Positions 1 to 8,597 are shown, counted from the stretch's first letter. The stretch: DNA of 64,000 nt from Thermoplasmata archaeon (GCA_027306505.1 DAHUZP010000081.1:1-64000), one strand, 5' to 3'. Notes: generated from the letters alone by a model not told the origin. Numbers and translations are program-made.

Positions 1-1
1 G

Positions 2-181
2 AACGGAGTGGAACGGATCTGCGGCATGATCGCCCACCGGTGTAAACGGGCCTGGGCTCGCTGGGGGAGTGGCCTGAGGAACATGGTCATCCTCCTCCTG
101 GTCCGAAAGACCCGTCCGGCCATCTACCGGTCGGCCATCGCCAGATACATGAGGTCGGTCAGTGGTGGGGGTGTTTGCTAA
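2..181 (+). pseudogene. C-terminal end of a possible DDE transposase (cut by window edge)
   Basis: An open frame of 59 codons enters from the left edge and ends at TAA 179-181. It reads N-G-V-E-R near its start, followed by a basic, Trp-containing segment (R-A-W-A-R-W-G-S-G-L) and V-R-K-T-R-P. The N-x-x-E-R arrangement resembles the region around the last acidic residue of DDE-type transposases, followed by a basic tail. This is pattern resemblance only. The N-terminal part lies outside the window, so whether the gene is intact cannot be judged. An alternative is the end of an unrelated basic protein. Confidence 0.35.
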
Positions 182-254
182 GCTCTGACGGAATCAACAC
201 ATCTCCGTACAGTACCGCATAGTTCCGCGACCCTCCTCCCTTCAGTAACGGGCA

Positions 255-719
255 ATGGTTGAAATAGGAGGTCTTACACTGAATCTATGTCGTGGGGTCG
301 GAAGCTTGGCAGAGACTTGGAGCACCGAAGGACGCCTAGGAAAGTCTGTACCGATCGTTTTGGCCGCAGGGATGATCCTCCTAGTGGGGATCTCGCTCTT
401 CGAGGGCTCCTCGCAGTCCGCGAGCGCCCTGCCCGCTCCCTCTCAGTACACCACCCCCGCCCCGACCAGCTTCTGGTCGACGACCGCGGGCTACGCCACC
501 ATCGGCGGGATCATCGCGATCGTGCTCATCGTCCTCGTCCTGCTCCTGCTCATGCGCCGCCGCGGATCCGGCGGGGCCAGCACCTCCGAAGGGGATGAGG
601 AAGGCGACTACGACGAGGAGAACGGCGGAGAGGGCGGCGACGAGAGCCCCTCCGAGCGCTCTGGCGACGAGGGCGGGGACGGGTCCCCCAGCTCCGGCGA
701 CGGCGCCCCCGACAGCTGA
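255..719 (+). CDS. Small membrane protein with acidic C-terminal tail
   Basis: A 154-residue protein of unknown function. It has a hydrophobic segment near residues 33-49, a short Ser/Pro/Thr-rich linker, a strong second membrane helix near residues 80-100 ending in M-R-R-R, and then a Glu/Asp/Gly/Ser-rich tail of about 50 residues. The layout suggests a signal or first helix, a short outside loop, a membrane anchor and an acidic cytoplasmic tail. The first ATG has no clear ribosome binding site and a TTG further in is possible, so the N-terminus is uncertain. No family is recognised. Codon use looks coding because the third positions are GC-rich through both helices. Confidence 0.55.
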   Translation: MVEIGGLTLNLCRGVGSLAETWSTEGRLGKSVPIVLAAGMILLVGISLFEGSSQSASALPAPSQYTTPAPTSFWSTTAGYATIGGIIAIVLIVLVLLLLMRRRGSGGASTSEGDEEGDYDEENGGEGGDESPSERSGDEGGDGSPSSGDGAPDS

Positions 720-867
720 GCCGTCCTACGGCGGTCCCTTCCCTACGTACACGGGCGTCGCCTCTCCCGGGTCGGGTCGGTCGGCGCTGGGACCTCGGAC
801 GGCCTCAGGGCTCGGCTGACGCCGGGGTGGAGCCCCGAGGATAGGCGCTCGAGCCCCGGGAGGGCCC

Positions 868-2433
868 CTAGGTCTCCTCCCGCGCGTGGGCCTCCGTCCG
901 GGTACCGTCCGCGCGGAACCGGTAGTTCCTGAGCCCGAGGGAGAGGACGAGCCCCAGGGTGGCCACGGCCGCGGTGAGCTCGAAGATGAACTGGAAGCCG
1001 AAGAGCGCGGGCACCTGGGCGAAGATCGGCGGCCCGACCGGGGGGCGGGCGACGAGGACGGCCGTGGTCCAGCTCGCGGTCGCGGTGGCGGCGATGACCG
1101 GGCCGATCGCGCTCCCCACGTTGCGGAAGGTCTGGTTCATCCCGGTCTGGATCCCGAGCTCCTTGGGGGGGACGGAGAGCACGATGATGTTGGACATGGC
1201 GATGAGGACCGCGACGTTCCCCGCGAGCGCCGGGATCTGAAAGAGCATGAGCTCGTAGATGTTCGAGTTGAGGAAGGTGAGCCCGAGCGCCCCGAAGGCC
1301 ATGATCGCGAAGCCGCCCGCCATCACGGGGCGAGGGCCCTTCGCCGCGACCCACCGGCCCCAGAGCGGGGCGAGGGCGAGCATGCTCAGGGAGGCGGGGA
1401 GCGCGACCAGCCCCATCTGGAACTCGTCCAGGTTGAAGCCGGGAGAGAAGGGGTCCTCGATGAGGATCACCATCGCGACGAAGATGAGGAACATCCCCAC
1501 CCCCACCAGCACGCCGTTCACGTTGGAGATGAGGATGTTGCGCTGCCGCAGCGCCGCGAAAGAGACCACCGGGTTGCGGGCGCGGGGCTCCCAGAGCGCG
1601 AAGAAGGCGGCGCCGGCGAGCGCCAGCAGGAAGAACTCAGGCACCCCCCACGAGAGGGCCCCCCAGTGGACGGAGTCGAAGTTGGCCCAGCCCCAGTAGG
1701 TCCCTTCCGTGACCCCGAACATCGCCATCGCGAGGGCGAACCCCAGGCTCGAGATGCCCGGGACGTCGAGGGGCGCGGGATGGAGGTGAGGGGACTCCCG
1801 CAGGATGAAGTAGGCGACCACGGCGAGGGTGACGGAGATCGGGATCACCGTGTGGTAGGTGAGCTGCCAGCCGAACTCGTAGGAGATGTAGCCTCCCCCG
1901 ACGAGCCCCAGGGAGGCCCCGGCCGCGAACATCCCCGAGACGATCCCCTGGGCCTGCCCCACCCGGGAGGCGGGGAAGACCTCCGGGATCATCGCGAAGG
2001 CGAGGGGGAACATGCCCATCCCCAGCCCCTGGAAGGCCCGGATGGCGATCAGCACGTAGATCTGGTGCCCCCGGTCGAGCCCGAGCGCCGCGCCGATGTT
2101 GGGGGAGAAGCCGGCGAGGCTCACCGCGATGGCGTAGAGCCCCATCACGAGGAGGAGCATCCGCTTCTTCCCGTACTTGTCGCCGAGCTTCCCGAAGACC
2201 GGGGTCGCGACGGTGCCGACCAGCAGGTAGGAGGAGACGATCCAGACCACGGTGGTCGCCGGGGCGTTGTCGAAGAACTGGACGAAGGACTTGAACGCGG
2301 GGAGCACCATCGTCTCGACGTAGGTGACCATGAGGGCCATGAGCGCGAGGACAAGGAGCATGTTCCGCGCGGCCCTGGCGTCGTAGGGGACGCCGGCCGC
2401 GGTCCTGGGGACATCGGCCTTCTCCTCGGGCAT
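868..2433 (-). CDS. MFS drug/metabolite exporter, 14-helix (DHA2-like)
   Basis: A 521-residue polytopic membrane protein of the major facilitator superfamily, probably exporting a small molecule by proton antiport. The loop after the second helix carries the MFS motif A form G-K-L-G-D-K-Y-G-K-K-R (about residues 80-90), and helix 5 carries a Gly-rich antiporter-type motif C (G-I-V-S-G-M-F-A-A-G-A-S-L-G). Length and number of hydrophobic stretches fit the 14-helix DHA2 group rather than the 12-helix group. A TATA-like stretch (AATCAATATC, minus strand, about 2458-2468) lies close before the ATG. No substrate clue comes from the neighbours. Confidence 0.85.
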   Translation of the reverse strand: MPEEKADVPRTAAGVPYDARAARNMLLVLALMALMVTYVETMVLPAFKSFVQFFDNAPATTVVWIVSSYLLVGTVATPVFGKLGDKYGKKRMLLLVMGLYAIAVSLAGFSPNIGAALGLDRGHQIYVLIAIRAFQGLGMGMFPLAFAMIPEVFPASRVGQAQGIVSGMFAAGASLGLVGGGYISYEFGWQLTYHTVIPISVTLAVVAYFILRESPHLHPAPLDVPGISSLGFALAMAMFGVTEGTYWGWANFDSVHWGALSWGVPEFFLLALAGAAFFALWEPRARNPVVSFAALRQRNILISNVNGVLVGVGMFLIFVAMVILIEDPFSPGFNLDEFQMGLVALPASLSMLALAPLWGRWVAAKGPRPVMAGGFAIMAFGALGLTFLNSNIYELMLFQIPALAGNVAVLIAMSNIIVLSVPPKELGIQTGMNQTFRNVGSAIGPVIAATATASWTTAVLVARPPVGPPIFAQVPALFGFQFIFELTAAVATLGLVLSLGLRNYRFRADGTRTEAHAREET

Positions 2434-2558
2434 GGGCCCCCCTCGCGTCCGACCCTTGATATTGATTCTGTAGCCGGTCCCTGAGGAGACCGAAGAGGGC
2501 GCGCGGGGGACGGTCGGTCCCCCCGTCGGGGGGGAGGGGGGAGGGGGGCGGGGCGCGC

Positions 2559-3398
2559 TCAGCCGTACATCGACATGGACGGGGTCGGGCCCCGGTCCTT
2601 GGAGGCTGCCCGGTCCGCGGCGGAGCGCTGGATGGTCAGGAGCTGCTGCTCGATCCGTTCTGCTTCGTTGTAGAGGGGGCCGGGATCGATGATCGTGCCC
2701 AGCAGGACGTGGTCGATGGTCTCGATGACCTTCGCCGCCGCGCGGGCGTCCGGGTAGTCCGGATGGGCCTCCGCGAGGAACGTGAGCACATCGAAGCCCC
2801 GGCGCCGCCCCTCGTTGAGGAGGACGCCGGCGACCCCCGTCACGACGCCCTCCTGGAAGGAGGCGACGTTGGGCTCGATGTAGAGGTCGCGCGCCCTTCG
2901 GGAGGAGGCGACCCCGTAGACGCGCACGGTGGGGGGCATGTGGGAGGCGTGGGCTTCCTCGCCCTCGGACCGCTCGATCACGAGCCCCTCGGGAGAGACC
3001 AGGAGGGAGCAGCGCTGCTCCTGGGCCCAGTCCAGGACCGCGTGGGCGAGGTTGTTGACCACGTTCGCCGGCGGCTGGAACTCGCTGATGAAGGCGACCA
3101 CCTTCTGCGCGGGGTTGCCGGGACGCCGGTCCGGCGGCTGGCCCGCGTAGATCCGCACCGGGTGCTGGGGCTCCCCGTCACGGACCAGGGAGACGGTGGG
3201 GAAGGCCGGGGAGTCGACGATCCCGATCTGTTCCATGTGGAGCGCGTCGATGAGGTAGTTCGCGACGATGGAGGAGACGAGGCCGACCGAGGGGAAGCCG
3301 TCGATCACCACGGCGTCGGTGAGGTCGGTGCGCTTCACCTCGTAGATGCGGACCTCCTCGGGGGCCATGGGCGGGGATGGAGTGCGGTAGGACGACAT
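2559..3398 (-). CDS. PAC2 (proteasome assembly chaperone 2-like) family protein
   Basis: A 279-residue protein of the PAC2 family (formerly DUF75), the archaeal relatives of eukaryotic proteasome assembly chaperone 2. Typical features are the early G-F-P-S-V-G-L-V-S-S-I-V-A-N-Y-L block (about residues 35-50), the central S-P-E-G-L strand and the G-V-V-T-G-V-A-G-V-L-L-N-E-G block. I chose the ATG at 3398 because a GGGAGG ribosome binding site precedes it and it begins 16 nt after the upstream gene stops. A longer reading would overlap that gene. It is the second gene of a two-gene operon. The biochemical role of archaeal PAC2 proteins is not settled. Confidence 0.85.
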   Translation of the reverse strand: MSSYRTPSPPMAPEEVRIYEVKRTDLTDAVVIDGFPSVGLVSSIVANYLIDALHMEQIGIVDSPAFPTVSLVRDGEPQHPVRIYAGQPPDRRPGNPAQKVVAFISEFQPPANVVNNLAHAVLDWAQEQRCSLLVSPEGLVIERSEGEEAHASHMPPTVRVYGVASSRRARDLYIEPNVASFQEGVVTGVAGVLLNEGRRRGFDVLTFLAEAHPDYPDARAAAKVIETIDHVLLGTIIDPGPLYNEAERIEQQLLTIQRSAADRAASKDRGPTPSMSMYG

Positions 3399-3414
3399 GG
3401 GGCCTCCCTCGGGG

Positions 3415-3771
3415 TCAGATCTTGTCGACCAGGGTCCCGAGCTCGCGGCTGAGGAGCGAGGCGATGTCCTTCGCGAGCAGGCCTCGGACCGAGTCGGGGG
3501 CCGCCGCGAAGCCGAGGCGCGCGGAGGCCGCCGTGACACGGAGCAGCGCCGCGTACTCCATCGCTCTCGCCTCCAGGAGGTCGTGCACCGCCGCCTTGAG
3601 CTCCTTGGAGAGCTCCGGGTTCTCGCTCAGCTTGCGTTCGAGCAGACGGCGGACCTCTTCCTTCACCAGGTCCTTCGTCGCTTCCGCGACGATCTGCTCG
3701 GGGTGCAGCAGCGTCCGGGAGCCCCGCAGCAAGAGGTCCAGCGGGTCCCCGTCGTGTTCCATTTCGGCCAC
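3415..3771 (-). CDS. Conserved-looking small helical protein upstream of PAC2
   Basis: A 118-residue, mostly helical, charged protein. It has no membrane segment and no recognised domain. Its central part (about residues 35-70) is rich in Glu/Lys/Leu and could form a coiled coil. The GTG at 3771 lies about 20-28 nt below a TATA box at 3791-3799, which suggests a leaderless transcript; an ATG three codons later is the alternative start. It is co-oriented with the PAC2 gene and only 16 nt away, so the two are probably co-transcribed and may work together. Confidence 0.65.
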   Translation of the reverse strand: MAEMEHDGDPLDLLLRGSRTLLHPEQIVAEATKDLVKEEVRRLLERKLSENPELSKELKAAVHDLLEARAMEYAALLRVTAASARLGFAAAPDSVRGLLAKDIASLLSRELGTLVDKI

Positions 3772-4546
3772 GGGAGCTCGACCGGAACCGGGTATATGGG
3801 CATTGGGTAAGAGGATGTGGCCAAGGGGCCGCGCCCTCGGTCCGCGACGGTGCTCAGGCGGCGCGGCCGGAAGCGTGCCCTTCCGGGTCCCGAGCGGGAG
3901 TTAGAGGGGGATGCCGGCTCTTGAGGGGGATGCCAGCGTCCGCTCGGGGCTGTCCGGGGCTTTTCGTCTCGCTTCAGGCCGCGCGGAGGGGGGTACAGGG
4001 AGGGACTGGTAGGACCGGGAGGGCTGGGAGGACCGGGCGGCCCCGGAGCACGGGCCAAGCGCCCAGTGAGAGGGCTCGGACCCCCACGGGGGATCGAACG
4101 GGGGCACGGAGGGGGGACGGAGAGGGCCCGGGACCGGGAACCTCCGAGGCCCGCTGAGGGACGGAAGGCGCGAGCCATGCGCTAGCGCCCGCTGTTCGCG
4201 GCATCCCCTCATGGAGGTCACATTCTCGCAGCCGTGTACATCAACAGCCGTGCAGAAGAGCAGGGTCGATTCTGCCTCAAATGACATAGTGTAGCACGCG
4301 TGTCGGGATCCGGTCGAATGGTGGGTGGGCTTACCCGTAAGGGCTCGGAAAGGGGGCCCCCCGAGTCCCCCCCCTCCCGGGCGCATCCTTCCTGGGCCCG
4401 CCCACGGAGGAGGGGCGTCCGCTCGGGAGCCTGGAGACACCGGGGGCGGGCCCCGCAAGTTCGTGCGGGACCGACCCCGGAGCGGCGCACCGGCCTCACC
4501 GGGCAGAGTTCGCGCCCGGGGGGGGCGCGGGAGAAGTGGACGTGGG
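3772..4546. other. 775-bp gene-poor region with short repeats
   Basis: No convincing gene is seen apart from the promoter at 3791-3799. A 12-bp direct repeat (GAGGGGGATGCC) occurs at 3904-3915 and 3923-3934. A patch of lower GC at about 4200-4300 has a direct repeat CAGCCGTG (4229-4236 and 4245-4252) and an inverted repeat GCAGAA/TTCTGC (4252-4257 and 4270-4275). These could belong to a small RNA or a decayed element. I cannot assign them. Open frames here are GC-skew artefacts. Confidence 0.4.
3791..3799 (-). promoter_or_regulatory. TATA box of the small-protein/PAC2 operon
   Basis: On the minus strand the sequence reads CCATATACC, about 20-28 nt before the GTG start at 3771. This is the spacing expected for an archaeal promoter making a leaderless mRNA. 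Confidence 0.5.
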
Positions 4547-7057
4547 TCAGTACACGTCGCCCAGCGTGTCCGAGGCCGGGGTCGAGGGCGGAGGCGGGGC
4601 TGGCGCCGGGGGGAGGGTCCCTCCCGGGCCTCCGGGGAGAGGGGGGGAGGCCTGGGGGGCCACGGCCCAGGGGTTCGATCCAGGGAGGGCGGGGGCCGTG
4701 TAGCCGGCCCCTGGGAAGGCCCCGCGCCTGCGGCCCACGAGGGCCGCCACGACACCCGCCGCGGCGACCGCGCCCACCACGGCGAGGGCCCACGGCGGGA
4801 TCCCGTAGAGGCCCCAGCCGCTCGTGGCCCGCGTCGTGGAGAGGCTGGTGACCGCGTGGAAGCTCACCGACGCGTGTCCGCTGTCCCCGGAGGAGTCCAG
4901 GGCGGAAGCGGAGAGCGCGTAGTCCCCGACGGCCGGCGGATCGCACGCGAGGGTGGTCGGGCTCACGGTGGAGCACCAGGTGGGGACGCTCTGCCAGACG
5001 AGCGTGATCTGCCCGCGTCCGCCGCTCATGGCGGCGGTGATCGTGGTGATGTTGCCAAGCAGGACCGTGTCCGGGGTCGCGGTCAGGGTGAGCTGGAGCG
5101 AGACCCCTCCGGCGACGACCTGCAGGGACCAGGTCTTGGTCGCCTGGTGTCCCGCGCTGTCCGTGACCGTGAGCTTCGCCTGGTAGGCGCCTGCGAGGGA
5201 GTAGGTGTGGGTGGGCGCGGCCGTGGTGCTCGTCGCCCCGTCACCGAACTCCCAGGCGTAGGTGTAGCCCGGGACACCGCCTGTGACCGAGCTCTGGAAG
5301 GAGACCGGGAGGGGCGCCGCGCCCAGCGTCGCGTTGGCCGAGATGGCGACCTCCAGGGAGATGGAGACCGCTATCGACGCCCTGGCGACCGCGCCAAGCG
5401 CGTCGGTCACCGTGACCGTAGCGGTGAAGGGCCCGTTCGTCGCATAGACGTGGGTGATGTTGGAGAGGTTGCCCCCGAGGCCCCCGTCCCCGAAGTTCCA
5501 GGAGTAGGTGTAGGGCGGCGTGCCGCCCGACTCGATGGTCGTGAAGTTCACGGGCTGACCGAGGGTCGCCGGATCGGGGGAGGCGGAGAGCTGAGGGGCC
5601 GCGAGCTTGGGGTGCATGACGACCGAGAGCGAGGCGCTCGCGGTGAACCCGGTCGCATCGGTCACCGTGAGGCTCACCGCGTAGGTCCCCTGGGAAGCGT
5701 AGACGTGCACCGGAGCGCTCGCGGCGGAGGTGGTGCCATCCCCGAAGTTCCAGAAGTAGGAGTAGGGCGCGTTGCCCGCGAGGACCACCGAGGAGAAGGT
5801 GACGTTGCTCCCCGCGTCCGCGAGCAGGGGGGTCGCGCTCGCGCTCACGGACATGGGCACCGCGCTCCAGCTCCAGGTGTCGCTGCTGTAGGGGGCCCCC
5901 CCGGTGATGGACCCACCGTAGAGCAGGACGTAGCCGTCGCGGGCGTCGTAGGTCTCCGCCATGCAGCAGCGACCGGCTGGGGAGAGGGTCGGGCTCTGCT
6001 GCGTCCAAACGCCGGCGGCGAGCGTCCAGGTGTCCGCGAGCGATCCACCGTTCCCGCCTCCGAACAGGAGATCGTAGCGATAGGTAGGGTCGTAGGCGAG
6101 CCCGGCGTAGCTGCGGGCGGGGGGACCGCCCGGGCCCAGGGTCCAGTTCCCTCCGCTGAAGATCCAGGTGTTGGCGGACGCGCCAAGGTCGCCTCCACCG
6201 AAGAAGATCCCTTCCCCTGCGCTGGTGTCCATGGTGCCCTGCACGCAGCACTCCGGACCGGCGGTCGTGGTGAGCGGGCTCCAGGTCCCTCCGACGAACT
6301 TCCAGGTGTCCCCAAGGGCGCCCGCGGCTCCTCCGCCGCAGCAGAGGACCACGTAGCCGGAGGCCGTGTCGTTGAACATCGCAGGGGACTGGCGCCCCGC
6401 CGGAGGGGTGCCGGCGGTCGCGGTGAGGTTCGTCCAGTGCCCGCCGAGGAAGCTCCAGGTCTCCTGGGAGAACCGACCGTTCGGGAGCGTGCCGCCGAAG
6501 AGCAGCACGTACCCGTCAGCGGTGTCCCACGTGAGGCCGGGGCTCGCCCGGGCGGAGGGGTGGGGGCCGTTGGAGGTGATGTTCGTCCAGGTCCCCGCCT
6601 GGTAGGTCCAGGTCTGGTTGGAGAACTGGCTGCATCTGCCGTTGTTCTGGGCGGTGCACCCTCCGAAGAGGACCACGTACCCGTCGACCGGGTCGTAGGT
6701 CATGACCACGTCCAGCAACGCGGGAGGGTGGATACCGGTGGTACGGTTGGTCCAGGTCGCGCTGCTGGCCAGCGTCGTAGGAGGGGGAACGGGCAGGGAA
6801 GGGGCGGAGTGGTGGTCCGGTCCCGGCATCCACGAGTTGGGCAGAGCAAGAAGGGTGGGTGATCTGGGGGCCTGGGCTCCGGTGCCGGGCGCGGTGGCGC
6901 CCTCCATCCCCGCGAGCAAGAGCCCAGTGGGGGCCGCCATGAGGACCGCAAGGGTCCACACGATCGCAAGGCGGGCTGGGCGAAGGGCCGGGAGCCCCTC
7001 TCCCGCGCAGGGGGGACCGACGCTGGAGCATGGGTGGGGTCCCCCGGCCATTGACAT
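4547..7057 (-). CDS. Kelch-repeat and PKD-domain cell-surface protein
   Basis: An 836-residue secreted protein anchored at its C-terminus. It has an N-terminal hydrophobic segment (about 27-50), then six Kelch-like repeats of the type YDP..DGYVVLFGG..W.Y..G.W (about 90-420), probably forming a beta-propeller. Three PKD domains follow with the W-x-F-G-D-G core (two WNFGDG, one WEFGDG) and a fourth degenerate Ig-like domain. A membrane helix near residue 755 precedes an R-R-R-G stop-transfer signal and a Pro/Gly/Ala-rich tail ending D-T-L-G-D-V-Y. Such proteins usually act in adhesion or ligand binding on the archaeal surface. The ligand is unknown. It is divergent from the next gene across about 60 bp. 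Confidence 0.85.
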   Translation of the reverse strand: MSMAGGPHPCSSVGPPCAGEGLPALRPARLAIVWTLAVLMAAPTGLLLAGMEGATAPGTGAQAPRSPTLLALPNSWMPGPDHHSAPSLPVPPPTTLASSATWTNRTTGIHPPALLDVVMTYDPVDGYVVLFGGCTAQNNGRCSQFSNQTWTYQAGTWTNITSNGPHPSARASPGLTWDTADGYVLLFGGTLPNGRFSQETWSFLGGHWTNLTATAGTPPAGRQSPAMFNDTASGYVVLCCGGGAAGALGDTWKFVGGTWSPLTTTAGPECCVQGTMDTSAGEGIFFGGGDLGASANTWIFSGGNWTLGPGGPPARSYAGLAYDPTYRYDLLFGGGNGGSLADTWTLAAGVWTQQSPTLSPAGRCCMAETYDARDGYVLLYGGSITGGAPYSSDTWSWSAVPMSVSASATPLLADAGSNVTFSSVVLAGNAPYSYFWNFGDGTTSAASAPVHVYASQGTYAVSLTVTDATGFTASASLSVVMHPKLAAPQLSASPDPATLGQPVNFTTIESGGTPPYTYSWNFGDGGLGGNLSNITHVYATNGPFTATVTVTDALGAVARASIAVSISLEVAISANATLGAAPLPVSFQSSVTGGVPGYTYAWEFGDGATSTTAAPTHTYSLAGAYQAKLTVTDSAGHQATKTWSLQVVAGGVSLQLTLTATPDTVLLGNITTITAAMSGGRGQITLVWQSVPTWCSTVSPTTLACDPPAVGDYALSASALDSSGDSGHASVSFHAVTSLSTTRATSGWGLYGIPPWALAVVGAVAAAGVVAALVGRRRGAFPGAGYTAPALPGSNPWAVAPQASPPLPGGPGGTLPPAPAPPPPSTPASDTLGDVY

Positions 7058-7117
7058 GGGACGGGCCGTGAACTACTTCATCCGGACTGCATGTGCCCAC
7101 GGTCCCCATTGCACCAC

Positions 7118-8233
7118 ATGCTAGACCGTGACACCTTTCCTTCTCGGCCCGGCAGACCCTTGAGCTCAGCGGAGGTGCAGGTCATCCGCTCCCTGCTCGC
7201 GGCCCGGCCGGTGCCCGAGAACGTGCGGATCGCGGAGACGGGGCTCCCTCCGCGGACCTACCACGCGGTGCGTAACCGGGTACTGCAGGAGGGGTGGGTG
7301 GTGGACCGTTACCTGCCCGACCTAGGGCTCTTGGGCCTCCACCACGTGCACTTCGTGATCGGCCAGCCCTTCGAAGAGAAGGCCCGGGAGGTGGTCGAGC
7401 GCTGGGCGAGCGATCCCACGAACCTCCTGCTTTGGTCAGGTCCTCAGACGCTCTTCGGCGTCTTCGTCTCCGGTCCCTCGGAGTGGACCGGTCCCATGGG
7501 GCTCGGTATCGGCAAGGGGTCCGGGCTGCGCCGCTCGCTCTCCCTCACGACGGACGCGACCAAGTTCGGCATACCGGTCTACCTCGACTTCGAGGGAGCG
7601 TGGGGCCGGATGACGGGCTCGACGGGCCACCTGTCCTATCCGCACCCGTGGTTCGCACGGCCCCGCGACGCTCCCTCCACCCCGGGCTCCCCCGTAGCGA
7701 ACGGGATCTCCTCCGGGGCCCTCTCCTCCCTCTACGGTCTCATCCAGAGGCCCTTCGATATCGAGAGCGAGGGGGGCAACATCCTGCGCACCGGGCCCTT
7801 CTTCGCTCCCCGCTCCCAGCAGAGGGTCCTCGAGCGGGGTTGGGCCGAGCGCCGCCTCTTCCTCGACCCCTTCCGGCTCCCCGCGGTCCCGGGGGGAGGC
7901 ATGGAGCGCATCGTCCTCGTCCATGGGGAGCTCCTGCCGGAACGCCCTCCCACGGGACTCTACCACCAGCTCCTCGAGGACTGCGGGGTCGCCCCCTTCC
8001 TCTTTGCGACGGACTGGTCGCATGTCCTCCTGGGCTTCGTCGCCCGGCGGTCGGGAGAGGGTCCGAGCGCGGGGACGCCGCCCCGGGCCTCGGTGTCCTT
8101 CGTCCTCCAGAGCCACCTCCAGGGGATCGAGGTCTTCCGGGAGCCCCTGGCCTCGCTGAGGACCACGGTGAACCACCGCTACGACCGTCTCTGCCCCCGC
8201 TCTGCCGCGCCCTCGGCCCCGCCGGCGAACTGA
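7118..8233 (+). CDS. Putative winged-helix transcriptional regulator
   Basis: A 371-residue soluble protein. The N-terminal 60 residues look like a helix-turn-helix: a helix at S-S-A-E-V-Q-V-I-R-S-L-L, then N-V-R-I-A-E-T-G-L-P and a recognition-like helix T-Y-H-A-V-R-N-R-V-L with a wing-like G-W-V-V-D-R-Y. The rest (about 80-360) has alpha/beta character without a family I can name; two similar halves, as in Lrp-like regulators, are possible. The start at 7118 is preferred over the ATG at 7091 because the extra residues look non-coding. It is transcribed away from the Kelch/PKD gene and might regulate it, but no operator is visible. Confidence 0.6.
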   Translation: MLDRDTFPSRPGRPLSSAEVQVIRSLLAARPVPENVRIAETGLPPRTYHAVRNRVLQEGWVVDRYLPDLGLLGLHHVHFVIGQPFEEKAREVVERWASDPTNLLLWSGPQTLFGVFVSGPSEWTGPMGLGIGKGSGLRRSLSLTTDATKFGIPVYLDFEGAWGRMTGSTGHLSYPHPWFARPRDAPSTPGSPVANGISSGALSSLYGLIQRPFDIESEGGNILRTGPFFAPRSQQRVLERGWAERRLFLDPFRLPAVPGGGMERIVLVHGELLPERPPTGLYHQLLEDCGVAPFLFATDWSHVLLGFVARRSGEGPSAGTPPRASVSFVLQSHLQGIEVFREPLASLRTTVNHRYDRLCPRSAAPSAPPAN

Positions 8234-8287
8234 GAGGGGCACCTGCCCCGGCCGCACCGCGCTCTCCGCAGAAAGCGTATTAGCTCC

Positions 8288-8309
8288 CCCGCCTCGCCGG
8301 GGAGGCGGG
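8288..8309. other. Hairpin between regulator gene and tRNA-Ala
   Basis: CCCGCCTC at 8288-8295 pairs perfectly with GAGGCGGG at 8302-8309 across a six-base loop. It sits 4 nt before the tRNA-Ala 5' end and about 55 nt after the regulator's stop. It could be a processing or termination structure. No T-tract follows. Confidence 0.35.
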
Positions 8310-8313
8310 AGAC

Positions 8314-8416
8314 GGGCTGGTAGATCAGTGGAAGATCGCTACCTTGGCAAGGTAGAGGCCGCGAGTTCAAACGGAAGGGAGGCTCCCCCTCCCTCCTGAA
8401 AGTCTCGCCCAGTCCA
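8314..8416 (+). tRNA. tRNA-Ala(GGC) with a 31-nt intron in the T-loop
   Basis: Acceptor arm GGGCTGG (8314-8320) pairs with CCAGTCC (8409-8415) and contains G3:U70, the alanine identity pair; the discriminator is A8416. The D-arm is GATC/GATC (8323-8326, 8334-8337). The anticodon arm is CTACC/GGTAG with loop TTGGCAA and anticodon GGC at 8346-8348. The T-stem is GCGAG (8361-8365) with CTCGC (8404-8408). Between them the T-loop is interrupted: TTCAAA ends at 8371 and resumes with T at 8403. Removing 8372-8402 gives a 72-nt tRNA with the standard loop TTCAAAT. No CCA is encoded. It is transcribed before the mevalonate-region genes. Confidence 0.93.
8372..8402 (+). other. Noncanonical tRNA intron (position 59/60) with bulge-helix-bulge
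   Basis: The exon-intron folding gives a textbook hBHBh' substrate for archaeal tRNA splicing endonuclease. The T-stem GCGAG:CTCGC is the outer helix. TTCA (8366-8369) pairs with TGAA (8397-8400) as the 4-bp central helix. The bulges are AAC (8370-8372) and AGT (8401-8403), each 3 nt. GGA (8373-8375) pairs with TCC (8394-8396), continuing into a purine/pyrimidine hairpin. Cleavage after the second bulge base on each side defines the intron as 8372-8402. Confidence 0.9.
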
Positions 8417-8567
8417 CTCCCCACCCCCGCGCCAGGCACGGTTCCGCGCCGTCCTCCGGGCCGCCCTTCCCCCCGTGCCGATGCCGGGGCGAACCCCCTC
8501 GGGGGAAAGGGTGCTCTCCTCGATAGGGAATAGGTGTCGATAGGGGATTTCGACAAGAAGCGTCAAC

Positions 8568-8577
8568 CTTTATTATC
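8568..8577 (+). promoter_or_regulatory. TATA box of the regulator/mevalonate operon
   Basis: CTTTATTATC lies 21-30 nt before the GTG start at 8598 in a GC-rich surround. The distance implies transcription starting at or next to the GTG, so the mRNA is probably leaderless. Confidence 0.6.
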
Positions 8578-8597
8578 GGGCCCCCTCCGGGCCTTCC

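Noticed and set aside
886-2484. Long plus-strand frame opposite the MFS exporter
   Set aside because: It is Arg/Gly/Glu-rich with no hydrophobic core and lies antisense to a clear transporter; an artefact of high GC.
4325-6862. Long plus-strand frame (845 codons) opposite the Kelch/PKD gene
   Set aside because: Low-complexity Arg/Gly composition and antisense to a protein with clear repeats.
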